Assembly (NCBI GenBank): GCA_026826555.1
Contig: JAKSZT010054334.1
Location: 36,397,427-36,461,426, forward strand
Reading direction: 5' to 3'
Source of the DNA: Tolypeutes matacus
Lineage: Eukaryota; Chordata; Mammalia; Cingulata; Chlamyphoridae
DNA: 64,000 bases
Shown: in pieces, positions 1 through 10,500 of the stretch
Position numbering within the stretch: the stretch's first letter is position 1
Layout of the letters: every line of letters starts with the position of its first letter
The notes under the pieces: model-generated
Told to the model about the DNA's origin: nothing
The model's input: the letters and a program-made list of their open reading frames with translations, nothing else
The model's database searches: none
Made by a program: the position numbers and the translations under genes

Positions 1-1990
1 ATATTTTCTCCCATTGAATCGGGTGTCTTACACAGTTTTGACAAAGTCCATTGAAGTGAAAAGTGTTGAATTTTGAGGAGGTCCCACCTATCTAGTTTTT
101 CTTTTGTTGTTCATGCTTTGGGTGTAAGGTTTAAGAAACTACCGCCTCATATTTTTTTAGCCATTCAATCAGTATGTGTCTTTTGATTGGGAAGTTCAAT
201 CCATTAGCATTCAATGTTATTACAGTAAAGGCATTACTTACTTCATCCATTTTGTTCTTTGGCTCTCTGTTGTCATATTGTTCTTTTGTCTGTTTTCTTA
301 CCCTTTAGTTTACCCTTCCTAATAATCTTCGTTTCAAAACTCATCTTCAAATCTTTTGCCCTATTTTCCTTTCACACTGCAATACTCCCTTTAGTATCTC
401 TTGTGATTTTGGTCTTTTGGTAACATATTCTATCAGGTTTTTTTTTGTATGTGAAGATTTGAACTCACTGTCATTTTTGAAGGACAATTTTACCAGATAC
501 AGAATTCTTGGCTGGTGGTTTTTCTCTTTCAGTACTTTACATACATCATACGACATTCTTCTCACCTCCATGGTTTTTGATGAGAGATCAGCACATAATC
601 TGATAGATTTTCCCTTGTATGTGATGCTTTGCTTTTCTCTTGCTGCTTTCTGAATCCTCTCTATATCTCTGTTGTCATTCTGAATAGTAGGTGTCTCGAG
701 ATAGGTCTATTTGAATTTATTCAGTTTGGGGTGTGTTTTTCTTCTTAGATGTTGATATTTATGCCTTTCATAAGGGTAGGGAGGTTTTTATTCATTATTT
801 CCTCTAATATTTTTTCTGCCTCTTGTCCATTCTTTTCTCTTTCTGGGACACCGATAACATAATGTTTGTGTGTTTCGCATTGTCATTCAAATTCCTGAGA
901 CTCTGTTTCATTTTTTTCCATTTTCTTCTCTTTCTGTTCTCCTGTTTTTTCCAGTTCAGATGTTCTGTCTTTGAAATCACTAATTCTGTCTTTGAGCAAT
1001 TCAAATCTGCTCTTATGTGCCTCTAATATATTTTTGTTTTTCTTTTTAATTTTTTAAATTTTTATTTTTTCTAATATATTTTTAATCTCATCCATTGTGT
1101 TTTTCATTTCCATAAGGCCTATTACTTTCTTTGCAGGCTTTCAAATTGTTTTTTATGTTCACCAGTGTCTTCTTAACATGCTTTATTTATTTAGTCATAT
1201 GTTCTTTAAATTCTTCAAAGTGATTTAGGAGAGGTGTGTGATTATCACTGATCAATTGCCTTAAATCCTGTATCTCTTCAGGATATTTGGTTAGTTCATT
1301 TGACTGTGCCAATTCTTCCTGTTTCCTAGTATGGCTTGTCCATTTTTGCTGATGTTTGGGCATCTGAATTGGTGAATTTCTCTGATGACCAATTTCTCTC
1401 TCTTGCCTATAATTTTTCACAGCTCTTCTTTGATTTTTTGTCTAACTTTTTCTAAGTTTTTAAAATTGCCTGGCTTAAGTTATCAAATCGGACCAGGGAC
1501 TCACTAATAGGGTGCAGATTTTCTCCCAGGGATAGTATACAGAGTACCATAAATAGTTTTTGTCCATGCAGTTTTCAGACTGGCTAGCAGATGGCACTTA
1601 TCAGTGCACCTTTCCACAGAAGTGTTTCAGTCTTTGCTTTCCTATGTTCCTGTGTTGACTCTCCAGAGCAGAGATTCAGAGGAGGCTCTGCTGGCTGAAT
1701 TCACTGAAGAAAACTCCTTGATTCCCCTTCCTTTTTCCTTTGAAACAGCTGACAGGGAAGAAGATGTCTGCTCCCCTCTCAGTTAGCTGCAGTGAGCCAG
1801 GAGTTTTACCACAGCTTAATATTTTCATGGGTGGGGAGGAAGACCTTTTCCCTGCTGCTGCAGGGGCTTGGTAACTCATATTTGTCATTTCAGCTTCTTC
1901 CTTTTTCTGTCCCTCACCCTTCTGGGAGTTGTATAACACTGTCCTGGTCTGCTGACCCCCAAAGCAGGTCCTTTGGAAAGCTTTTGGCTC
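1..1990 (-). mobile_element. Old LINE-1, reverse strand, 5' UTR + ORF1 + internally deleted ORF2
   Basis: Read on the minus strand, about 1990-1450 is a GC-moderate L1 5' UTR, about 1450-345 is ORF1, and about 240-1 is ORF2. The ORF2 start (near 220) is the usual 'TVITLNANGLN'-like endonuclease opening. Near position 140 it jumps directly to sequence homologous to the ORF2 C-terminal region (the same stretch is seen at about 25440-25570 in another copy), so roughly 3 kb of endonuclease and reverse transcriptase is missing. The 3' end lies outside the window. Stops and frameshifts are present throughout. The 5' limit is uncertain and could extend to about 2220. Confidence 0.8.
347..1420 (-). 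pseudogene. L1 ORF1 (RNA-binding protein) remnant
   Basis: ORF1 encodes the L1 nucleic-acid chaperone that coats L1 RNA. Two open pieces survive. The N-terminal piece (1187-1420, 77 codons) shares the motif AQSNELTK with the ORF1 at 46258 in this window. The C-terminal piece (347-571, 74 codons) contains a VLKEKN.QPRILY-like stretch followed by a P.. QEILKGVLQ-like helix, typical of the ORF1 C-terminal domain. The middle is frameshifted; a lysine-rich coiled-coil-like part lies around 804-1004. It cannot encode an intact protein. Confidence 0.7.
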
Positions 1991-1999
1991 TTTCTTCAT

Positions 2000-3610
2000 T
2001 GTTTTTGTGAGAGCATTGAGCTCTGCCTATTAGTCCAACAACATTTTCCCTCAATCCTTGAGATCATTTTCAATCCTTCTTTAATAAAATTGTGTTTTGA
2101 TAAGATCCATTTTCCAAAGTGCACATTTCCCTTCCTTTCACTGTCAATGAGCTATCTTCAAAAATCAACTAGCAATGCTGCTGTCTTTTGCTTTTCACCA
2201 GGAGGATTTTGAAAAGTTCTGAGTGGATGCAGGTAGGGAAATTCTGATGAAGTTTCAGGTTGAAGTTATGATTCTGACTCTGAGAATTTAGGATCACTAT
2301 TTAGGGTGATGGTTGCCAGGTTCGTTGACATTGGCAAGAATCAAAGGCTCTGATGAAAGGCTACTCAGTGTTAAGGGCAGCAAGGTAGGTGGTTTGGAAG
2401 ATATTTCTCACCTCCTTAATTTGCAACCATCTGTTTGTTTTGTAAACTTAGAATAGATATCTTTATTTCTCACATTGGTTCATCTATTCCAAAAAGGTAA
2501 TTTCTCACAGCATTTGATAGATATCATAACAATATCCTTATTACAATTACTAGTACAATTGTTAGCTAGGATGGATTTGTAAACTTTCAGGGGTATTCCA
2601 ATGGGCATAGCCAAATAATACAAAAATCTTCAGCCGTTATCATCAATAGTAGTTTCACAAATTGTTTGATATATTGTCATACTCTTGACCAAATCTCATT
2701 AGAAAAAAATTTTCAAGGTGGGAATGGCAGATTAAAATAAGAATTAATTATGACAGAAAAAAAAATTCACTTGTTTCAGAAGAAGATAATTTTAAGTAGC
2801 ATAAAGTGATTTTTTTTTGTAATGGCATTTATTGGTCTCAAGAGAACATGTTAGTAATTAACTCAGTGGTTCTAGATAGTAAGCATCTTTCACATGTTAA
2901 GCAGATTTTAAAAAATTTTCTCTATCCCTTGAGTGGCATTAGGAAATGTGTGAGCCAGTGTTACATTCTTTAATGCTCTGCTCATTTAATGACTAATACA
3001 GATAATACTTGTGCTCCTGAGTGCTTGTATTCTGATGGTGTTTTGGTCCCAAAGTGATCTAACATTTTCATATTTGAATCTCTCACATATAATTTCTTAC
3101 TATATGCAGACAGGAATTGAGCCTATAAAATACTATTGTTTAGTTATACCCCTTAGCAAAATATGCTATCTTTATTTCAAAACTATGTCTCCAGTGCAGC
3201 AGGATGAGTCAAGGAATAATGAAGTTCAGGCTTCTTATGATTCCCCAGTAGACTACTTGGGATTTTCTATCTGGAACTTAGAACCAAATATTCTTTATTG
3301 TTACTACTTACTACATGAAAAAGAAATTTTCTCACACTATCATCAGTAAAAAACCCTCATATATTCCTATTTAGTTTAAACCTTCACCTTTAAAAAGATT
3401 CTGAAAAAGCCCTTCAGAGACTTATTCCTGTTAATAAATGGTACTAAATTCCCTTTAGCTCAAGGATTTTAAAAACTTTTCATTTATCTTTTAAGGTCTC
3501 ATGATTCACACCATTTTACCAGAGAAACTAAAATCCTTTCCACACTTGTAGCTACTTGAGAGGCTGTTGCACTCTCTCTATGATTACAGGTTTTTGGTCA
3601 TTATGATATA
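2000..3610. other. Unassigned AT-rich sequence
   Basis: No gene, RNA or clear repeat family is recognisable. Open frames here (for example 3011-3349) are short, lack recognisable motifs and look like chance ORFs in AT-rich DNA. The first 200 bases may still belong to the L1 5' UTR on the left. Confidence 0.5.
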
Positions 3611-3618
3611 ATGTTCCA

Positions 3619-3640
3619 AAGAGAGAGAGAGAATGAGAGA

Positions 3641-3674
<34 letters not shown>

Positions 3675-3700
3675 AAGAAAGAGAGAGAGAGAAAGAGAGA
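3619..3700. repeat. (GA)n microsatellite
   Basis: About 80 bases of almost pure GA dinucleotides, with a few interruptions (GAAT, GACA, GAAA). The reverse-strand ORF of repeated Ser/Leu here is only this repeat. Confidence 0.95.
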
Positions 3701-4128
3701 ATATTATTTCATTTTCTATGCAAAGGTTAAATTTTACTTTAACCCTAAGAGAGTGAAATAATATCTTCAAAGTCAAAGTTCTGTGGGAAAATAAGTGTCA
3801 ACATGTATGTGTGCCAGAAAAATCTGTCATTTAACTAAGAGGGTACAGATTTTGGATTGAATAAAAATTAATAAATTTCTTAGCACCAGATCCAAACTAA
3901 AGTGATTTTCAAAAGAAAAATGGTCCTAGAAGGAAAGTGTCAGAAATTATCTCAAAAAGAAAAGGGTGAACATGTGGGTAATTTTTTTTAAAGACTAGAA
4001 AGCCAAAAAATGACATCACATTTCAAAGTTTAAACCAATACATGGAACCAATATCACATAAATTATAAGAAAGATGGGGTCAGAGATTTTAGCAATTACC
4101 TTACCCATATTTTTTTGATCTTCTGTAA

Positions 4129-4359
4129 TAGGTGTTGGCAAATCTGGTTTGGTCCATCAACAGTTTTTGGATGGCCTAGAAAAATATTTCACAATGTATG
4201 AATATTATATGTAATTCAAATGTCTGTAAATAATGTTTTATTGGAGCAGAACACACTAATTAGTTGTGTTGACTAATTTTGGATGACTGCTTTTGCATGA
4301 CAGCAAAGCCTGAAATATTTGCTGATGGTCCTTTGCAGAATAAAGTCTGTCAACTCCTA
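4129..4359 (+). mobile_element. hAT-type non-autonomous DNA transposon (Charlie-like MITE)
   Basis: A 231-bp element bounded by imperfect inverted repeats: TAGGTGTTGGCAAA at the left, and the right end reads TAGGAGTTGACAG on the reverse strand. It is flanked by 8-bp direct repeats, TTCTGTAA (4121-4128) and TTCTATAA (4360-4367), matching 7 of 8 bases. An 8-bp duplication is the hAT signature. The interior (TTTTATTGGA near 4240, CAAAGCCTGAAATATTTGCTG near 4305) resembles a common mammalian Charlie-group MITE. No coding capacity. Confidence 0.75.
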
Positions 4360-4367
4360 TTCTATAA

Positions 4368-5345
4368 TCTCAGCTTCATTTGCTGGTATTTATGATAAAG
4401 TTCTGAATTCTGGCCAATTCAGACTCACTTATCATCAGAATTCCACTGGTTTTAGACTCCACCAAAGGTGTAAATTTGAATAAGATTTAGAAAAATAAAC
4501 AAAGACAGAAGCCACTGGAGAAAAGTATGTATCACAAGTTCAGACCTGTTTCCAAATATTTTGTGCAATATCAAAATCTCTCTCTTGCCACAATTGGTGG
4601 GGCTGAAAAAAAGTACTCCAGGATGGAAAACAATATGATAGAAAAAGCACAGATCCCTTAGACAAAAGTTTCCCGAAGAGTTGCTTAACCTTCCCTGGAT
4701 TTTGATGTTAGAGAGAAGTAAACTATTATTTTTATAAAGCCAGTTACATCCTAGTGTGTATTGCTATAGCACCTAACATATGTACTCTGAATAATCAACT
4801 AAGTGAAAAAATGAAGTTCACATTCTTTCACAAGGCTGGTAATGATCACTTTCCCATGATTTGTCATAAAATATATGATAGAAAAACATGCAGAGAAAAT
4901 ATGAATACAGGTGTGTTATCAGGAGAGTTAATGGTATTACATATAGAAACAGAGCTTTGGAAAGACTGGCAAAAGGACCAGTAAAACTCTCAAGAATTGT
5001 AAGAAAAATCTGAAGTATTTCAAAACCTCATGAGAAAGGTATGTAAAGGTGAATAGAGTCTACTTAAATAATTCCATATGGTACAAGGAATGCATTACTT
5101 AGCAGAGAACATGGTTAAAGACTTGTAACATGATATGATTTACAAAAAAATGAGCAAGCAGATCCAGTGTAAGGAAAAAAATATATATAGCAATTTAGGA
5201 TAATAAATTTGGGGTTTTATAGAGAATAAAAAGTCAGGAGGCAACATATTATAGTAACTAAGACTGAAGTCTTGCTTAGCCACATCTGTCTGACTTGGTT
5301 TCATTGTCTTCATTTGGAAAGTGACATAATATAATATATTCCTTC
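4368..5345. other. Unassigned AT-rich sequence
   Basis: No gene or repeat recognised. The 76-codon frame at 4754-4984 has no motif I recognise. Confidence 0.4.
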
Positions 5346-5349
5346 TAAC

Positions 5350-5560
5350 AGCTTGAAGGTTTTTTGTGAATCCCAGAAAAAAATCAGGTTTTAAATGAAT
5401 CCATTATTGTGGGTGAGGGGCCCTTTGATTACTTTAAGGAACATTTTGATTAAATTGCTTGATTAGATCACTTTAGGGCCTTTGATTAGACTACATCAGT
5501 GAGGCATGACCCAGGGTTGGTCACCACCTTTGAAAGTGTGGTCTCCAATAAGACTGGATG
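5350..5560 (+). mobile_element. Possible ERV LTR fragment
   Basis: The stretch GCTTTGATTAGACTACATCAGTGAGGC-like around 5475-5510 resembles the corresponding block of the ERVL LTRs elsewhere in this window (for example the ACTACATCAGTGGAGCG block near 63262). The upstream part (GTGAATCCCAGAAAAA, 5368 onward) is also LTR-like. No ends or target duplication were found, so this is tentative. Confidence 0.35.
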
Positions 5561-5824
5561 GTAAAGTTGTTTCCCATTGGTGTACAGGTTAACAATTCTG
5601 ATTCTGCTATATATGCATACTGTAGTTGAACAGTTAAGTAAATAGATGGTAGATGATGGAATCCAGGTTTCTCACTGTTGATGTGGTTATTCATAGATAA
5701 TCTAAGGGAAGAGGCCAGCATGATACATGTGGTAATGGGTTAGAGTTGGAGACTTCATTAAGAATTCATTTTAGGTGAATATAGATATGGATGGTTATAT
5801 ATAGAAATGTTTTTATCTATTTCC

Positions 5825-6925
5825 TTTATATGTAATGAGAGGCCTGGAAGCAATGACACCCCAGTGCCACCAAGTACATCTGACACACAGATCTTGGTTT
5901 CTAATATCATTCTCCATTAAAAGAAATGGCCAATTCTAGGCTGGGTCAAGATATACAAGATAAGACTTTAGTACTGCCAGAAAGTAAGAAAGTACTCAAA
6001 AAAAAAAAAAAATACCACAATGTTGAAAGTATCCTAAAGAGATATAAAGAGATACAGGAACAATTTGAATGAGCTCCCAATGGCCAAAGCTAGAACAATC
6101 TGAGCAACTATTAAATAAAATAGTATAGGATTATAACCCAAAGTATAAATAAATATCCATGAGTCCATACTGATATAAGTAAATGATTGGGTAAATAAAG
6201 AAATAAGGAAGAATAGACAAATATATTGTGCAGAAGAATTCCAAGTAATTTTGGTAGCTATTTCATCCTTAAGGAGGAGGAGCAAACTCCCCACTACTTA
6301 AGTGTGGGTTGCATACAGCAACATCGTTCCAAAGGATACAGAATGAAAAGGAGGTAAAAGAGTACCTTTACAGTAAAGAAACCTATTAAACACTGTTTTA
6401 GCCAAGTCGTGAAGGTTAACACCAATAGTCATATTGGAAGTGGGCACACTTGATTTGAGATGATGAAAATGGAATTTTGCCTCTTTGATCTTCCTCTCCA
6501 AAAGATATAACCCTAGCCTAATTATGAGGAAAATATCAGGAAATCCCAAGTAATACTCATTCCACAGAGTACCAGACAAGTACTCCTTAATGCTGTCAAG
6601 GTCTTCAAAAATAAGAAAAGTCTGAGAAACTGCACAGCCATATGGAGCTCAAGGAGACACGAAAACTAAGTGTAATGTTATCCTAGATGGAATCCTGGGA
6701 CAGAAAAAGAACATTAGGCAAAAACTTTGGAAATGTAGTAAATTATAGACTTTAGTAATAATGAGCAATATTACTTCATTAATTATAACAAATGTGCCAT
6801 ACTAATGTAATTTGTATTACATTAGTTATGCAATTGGATGTGTGGTATAAGGGAACCCCCTGTACTATCTTTGCAATTTTCCTTTAAATCTAAAACCATT
6901 CTAAGCAAAAGTTTATTTAAAAAAT
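5825..6925 (+). mobile_element. Old L1M-class LINE-1 3' UTR
   Basis: The block contains features of old mammalian L1 3' UTRs: a CCTAGATGGAATCCTGGGACAG-like motif near 6680, an ACATTAGGCAAAAACTT stretch, 'aacaaatgtgccatactaatgtaa' near 6788, and a GTACTATCTTTGCAATTTTCC-type terminus before an A-rich end near 6925. The start near 5825 (GGCCTGGAAGCAATGACACC) is the reverse complement of a block well known from these elements. No ORF2 coding is left. Boundaries are approximate. Confidence 0.65.
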
Positions 6926-6929
6926 AACT

Positions 6930-8370
6930 CTACTTATAATATGAATACTTTAAAGACATGAGCTGTATGTGTTTATTATTATGATGATTATTTTATTTAA
7001 TGAAATTCATTTGTTCATTACTGAGAAATTAATGTTTTTGAGTAGTATGAGGTAACTTTTGCTGGTGAATGCAATTTGGTATTCCATATTAATAATTAAT
7101 CTTTATGGAAATTAATATTAAACTGACAATTAAATGTGTATGATGGATGTCTATCTGAAATTACTCTTGAGCTTTAAATTATGGATTTCACACCTGATGT
7201 GTTCTAGTGTGTGCTGATAACAAATGGAAAACACCTCTGTATCACGGCCAGCTAAATGATCTCTATTAACTCAATGGTAAATATCCCTTCATGCTGTGTT
7301 TGCACAAAGCATGGTACACATTATAGATCAGGTGTATGAGAAATATATTTAATTGGATATTAGTGAGACTGACATGCACATGAAAAACACATCATTAACT
7401 TAGAAGATAATTTGAAGGTTACTTAAGTCTTTTTTGTACAAGGAATTTGTATGAATTAATAATGATCCTTTGTATTTATATAATGCTCAGGAGGTCCATG
7501 CTTAAATTAAACACAACCACGACTGGTAAAAGATTTACCAGTTACTCAAGACAGCGTCATAAGTCTGTACCAAACAACCTACTTTCTTGCAGCCACTACC
7601 TTTAAATGTCATAAGTACTTACTATGAGCAAGTATAAGTAATTATATAATTGATCATTCTAATATCCAAATATACAAGTAAATTATTAAATAAATCCATA
7701 TTACAAAAATAGGAAATACTAGGAAGTAGAGTAGTGTATGTCTTTTATGATAAATACATGGAAGAAAAGATAAAATAAATAAATTACTCAAATATCTAAG
7801 TACGCTAAAGAATGGGGAAAAAATTAGGTGTCTATTTAAAAAATGCTCTTCTTTTTAAGTGGTAGATCTTGTTTCATATCATGGTCCATTATTCCAAGAG
7901 GCTGGACAGGCTGCCCTTTTTAAATTATAATCAGATTAGATTCCAGATCAAATATATTTAAGGTCTGGTTCTACACTCTGGTTATACTCTGGTTTCTCTC
8001 AGATCTTTTAAATCTTTTGCCTTTCCAGTGTATTCTAATAATTAGAAAATAGCAGATTTTGCTAACATCTGTTCCTCATGGATCCTCAGAGAGTGGCAGG
8101 AAAGGATTAAAAAGACCTTGTCAATCAACACAGCTGATGGGAGAAAGGGCAGTAGTAGAATCTGCTCAGCTTCCCCTGAGCTTCTAATTTGTTTAATTTT
8201 TCTTTAGAATATAAATTTATTTAATAAATTTAATATAAATTTAAGTGGACTTAAATTTGCACTCTCCTTTCCCATTATCCTGACTGAAAACAAACAAACA
8301 AAAAAATAAAACCAGTTAAAAAGATCTAGTAATAGATTCAGTGATTTTGGAAAATCACACTAAAGTCTAC
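6930..8370. other. Unassigned AT-rich sequence
   Basis: No gene, RNA or repeat identified in about 1.4 kb. All frames are short. Confidence 0.4.
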
Positions 8371-8371
8371 G

Positions 8372-8450
8372 TCAGTGTTTCACAAATTTACCAAATTATA
8401 AGAATCACTTGCAATAGTTGTTAAACTCAGATTTCCAGACATGGTCCTTC
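8372..8450 (+). mobile_element. MER5-like hAT fragment
   Basis: CAGTGTTTCACAAATTTACC followed by AAGAATCACTTGC, a GTTAAA block and CAGATTTCCAGAC follows the order of a MER5A-type left end. It is truncated on the right, with no inverted repeat partner found. Confidence 0.45.
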
Positions 8451-8934
8451 ACTTCCTTAATCAGAAATGTAGGGGAGGTTTCTTTATATCCAGGTGATTA
8501 TTATCAACCAATAAGTTTTAAACCCCTTGATTTTCAAATAAACCTAATCAATTACTTTAGTGCAATTAAAATGCTTTCAATATTTTCAAGCATTAATTTA
8601 TACTGTACCCAAAGTATACACTATCCCAAATCTGCTTGGCAAGCTAATTCTAGCATCAGCTGGCTACTCAGCCAGAAGTTTTTCCTTATGTAGTGCCTAT
8701 AAGTTACATATTTCTTAAGTTACCAGGGGTGCCCTTATACAAAATATTTTTTAAAGAGCTTTCTAAGATAATACAGGGAGCAACATATTTCTTCCCACCC
8801 TGACACTCTTTAATAAACTTTAGATACTAACAAGGTCATCGTTATAGTTCTCTATAAAATCAGGTATCTTGAGTTGTACTTTACACCAATAAAATTTACC
8901 CATTTTACATACACAGTTCTATGAGTTTTGACAT
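8451..8934. other. Unassigned sequence
   Basis: No recognisable feature. The 91-codon frame at 8418-8693 spans the MER5-like fragment and has no motif. Confidence 0.35.
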
Positions 8935-9180
8935 ATTTACTTGGGGTAAAAGCTTACAGTTACAAGGCCCTAAAGAGTCCAACACAAGGTTGCTTTCTCA
9001 CCAAAGTCAGCTGACACATGTTGAAGCAAACTCTGCCTGGTCTCTCCTTCCTGGGCTTCCTCTTCCTCTTGAGACTCCATGGGCCCAGCTTCTTCGTGAT
9101 TTCAGCTGTAGGCTGGCATAGGGCTTGCCTCGCAGGGCTTCCTATATCAGTCTCTAATTTCTTCCCAGGTCACCTGAGAG
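8935..9180 (-). mobile_element. ERVL-type LTR fragment, reverse orientation
   Basis: Matches the reverse-strand LTRs at 58985 and 62095 through shared blocks: TACTTGGGGTAAAAGCTTACAG, ACAAGGCCCTAAAGAGTCCAAC, CCATGGGCCCAGCTTCTTC and AGCTGTAGGCTGGCAT. The terminal ~85 bases that should precede it (TGTATTAGTCAGCC...) are missing here and appear inverted next door at 9186-9263. Confidence 0.75.
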
Positions 9181-9185
9181 GAAGT

Positions 9186-9263
9186 CCAGGAAGTAAATAC
9201 CTTTTATAAAAGCCAACGGATTTCTGGTACTTTGCATCGGCACTCTTTTCACAGACTAATACA
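9186..9263 (+). mobile_element. ERVL-type LTR 3' end, forward orientation
   Basis: AAATACCTTTTATAAAAGCC, GGATTTCTGGTACTTTGCATC and the terminal CAGACTAATACA correspond to the last 80 bases of the ERVL LTRs in this window. It abuts an LTR fragment of opposite orientation, giving a fold-back arrangement. Confidence 0.7.
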
Positions 9264-10018
9264 GGCACTAGGTATTGAAAACTTACATTAATACAACTCT
9301 TGCACTCACCAATACTGAGACCTTTGGATGCCCTTTGATGAAAGGCTGTTGACTGCAGAAGGTACTTTGCCATTCTGATCCCCCTGTCTTTCTTGTCATT
9401 GAAGGGAACGCTGAGCACTGCCACTTGCTTGAACATGGGAAGATCATAGAGATGAGGCACTGCTGAGTTGTCTAGCCTGGTGATTCCTGATGTCACATCT
9501 GCATCCAGGTTAGAACTTCACAAATTCACATGATCACAATGGTCCTCCAGAGGATAGCCTTTCCTTAAATTAGACTTGACCAATGATAAAACACACCACA
9601 ATGCCTGGGTCCCAAAAGTTACACTTCTGGATATACATTTCATAGCCAAATCCCTTAGGAATAAGACTTTCTTCAAGATGCCAGAGGTGAGACAGATTTC
9701 AGCATCAGTTTGCCTTATGGAACCAGAACCAAAAATCTCATGTGCTTTTGGCCTGGGTGGCAGAGAACAGGGGCTCCCATCTCTTCCAGTGGTCATAGCG
9801 AGTTCTCTATATTTAGCCTCAAATTCTCTAATCGTGCCTTGGGCAGACCACTTCAATCTGTCAGATAATTGAAATTCTGAAAGAAAAGAAAGGGTCTTAT
9901 TAATATTCCTTTCAGATGTTCTGTCTTTTTCTATTCTGTGTAAATGTGTGGGTACAAATAGATTGATGAATAAATGGGCTACATCCAACTCATCATTTAC
10001 TCTCAAGTAGCAAATCAT
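9264..10018 (-). other. Unrecognised open region on the minus strand, possible decayed retrocopy or ERV interior
   Basis: Two consecutive minus-strand open frames, 166 codons (9518-10018) and 108 codons (9170-9496), are separated by one stop. This is longer than most chance frames nearby. The translation has normal amino-acid composition, with stretches such as IREFEAKYRELAM and FKQVAVLSVPFNDKK. I do not recognise the protein. Base composition is less AT-rich than the flanks. It could be part of a processed transcript or an ERV interior adjoining the LTR fragments at its left. No poly-A, target duplication or splice evidence fixes its nature. Confidence 0.25.
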
Positions 10019-10224
10019 TAAAATAATACATATAGGTCATTTGGATCATAATACACATAGGCAAAATATGCTCACATTTATTTAATGCTCCCCTAAAAGT
10101 GTTATAAACTAATGTTCCTGATTCTATGCCAATCCAATTATTTTCCCTTGGTAGAAATAATATTAATTCATGGATGGATAAAAGCAGAATTAATGAAAAC
10201 TAATAGCCATTCGTGTTCCTGGTG

Positions 10225-10340
10225 ACCAGTACACCTCATTCACTCCTCACAGTAGTATTTGGTTGGTATTAATTATAGTCTCCATTTTTATAGATAAAGA
10301 AATGGACTGTAGCAGAGATAAAGTCACTATTTTCACTGTA
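10225..10340 (+). repeat. MIR SINE fragment
   Basis: ATAGTCTCCATTTTTATAGATAAAGAAA matches the conserved MIR core (CCCATTTTACAGATGAGGAAA type), preceded by CTCACAGTAGTATTTGGTTGGTA. An old, diverged tRNA-derived SINE. Confidence 0.6.
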
Positions 10341-10489
10341 TCAGTCAAGGTAGCCTAGGTTAAGTTGCAGGGTAAACAAGCCAAAAATCTCAGTAACTTC
10401 CTCCGATCTAGGTTCAATTATTTTATTTTATTTTATATATTTATTTAGGCTCGCAGTTTGCACCTATCTCAGGTCACTTTGAAGAAGGT

Positions 10490-10500
10490 GGGGGGGGGGG
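10490..10500 (+). repeat. G11 homopolymer
   Basis: Eleven consecutive G residues after GAAGAAGGT. A single run, not a four-tract G-quadruplex motif. Confidence 0.9.

Noticed and set aside
6001..6014. Poly-A run as a retrocopy tail
   Set aside because: It lies inside the L1M 3' UTR block, with no adjacent coding sequence or target duplication.
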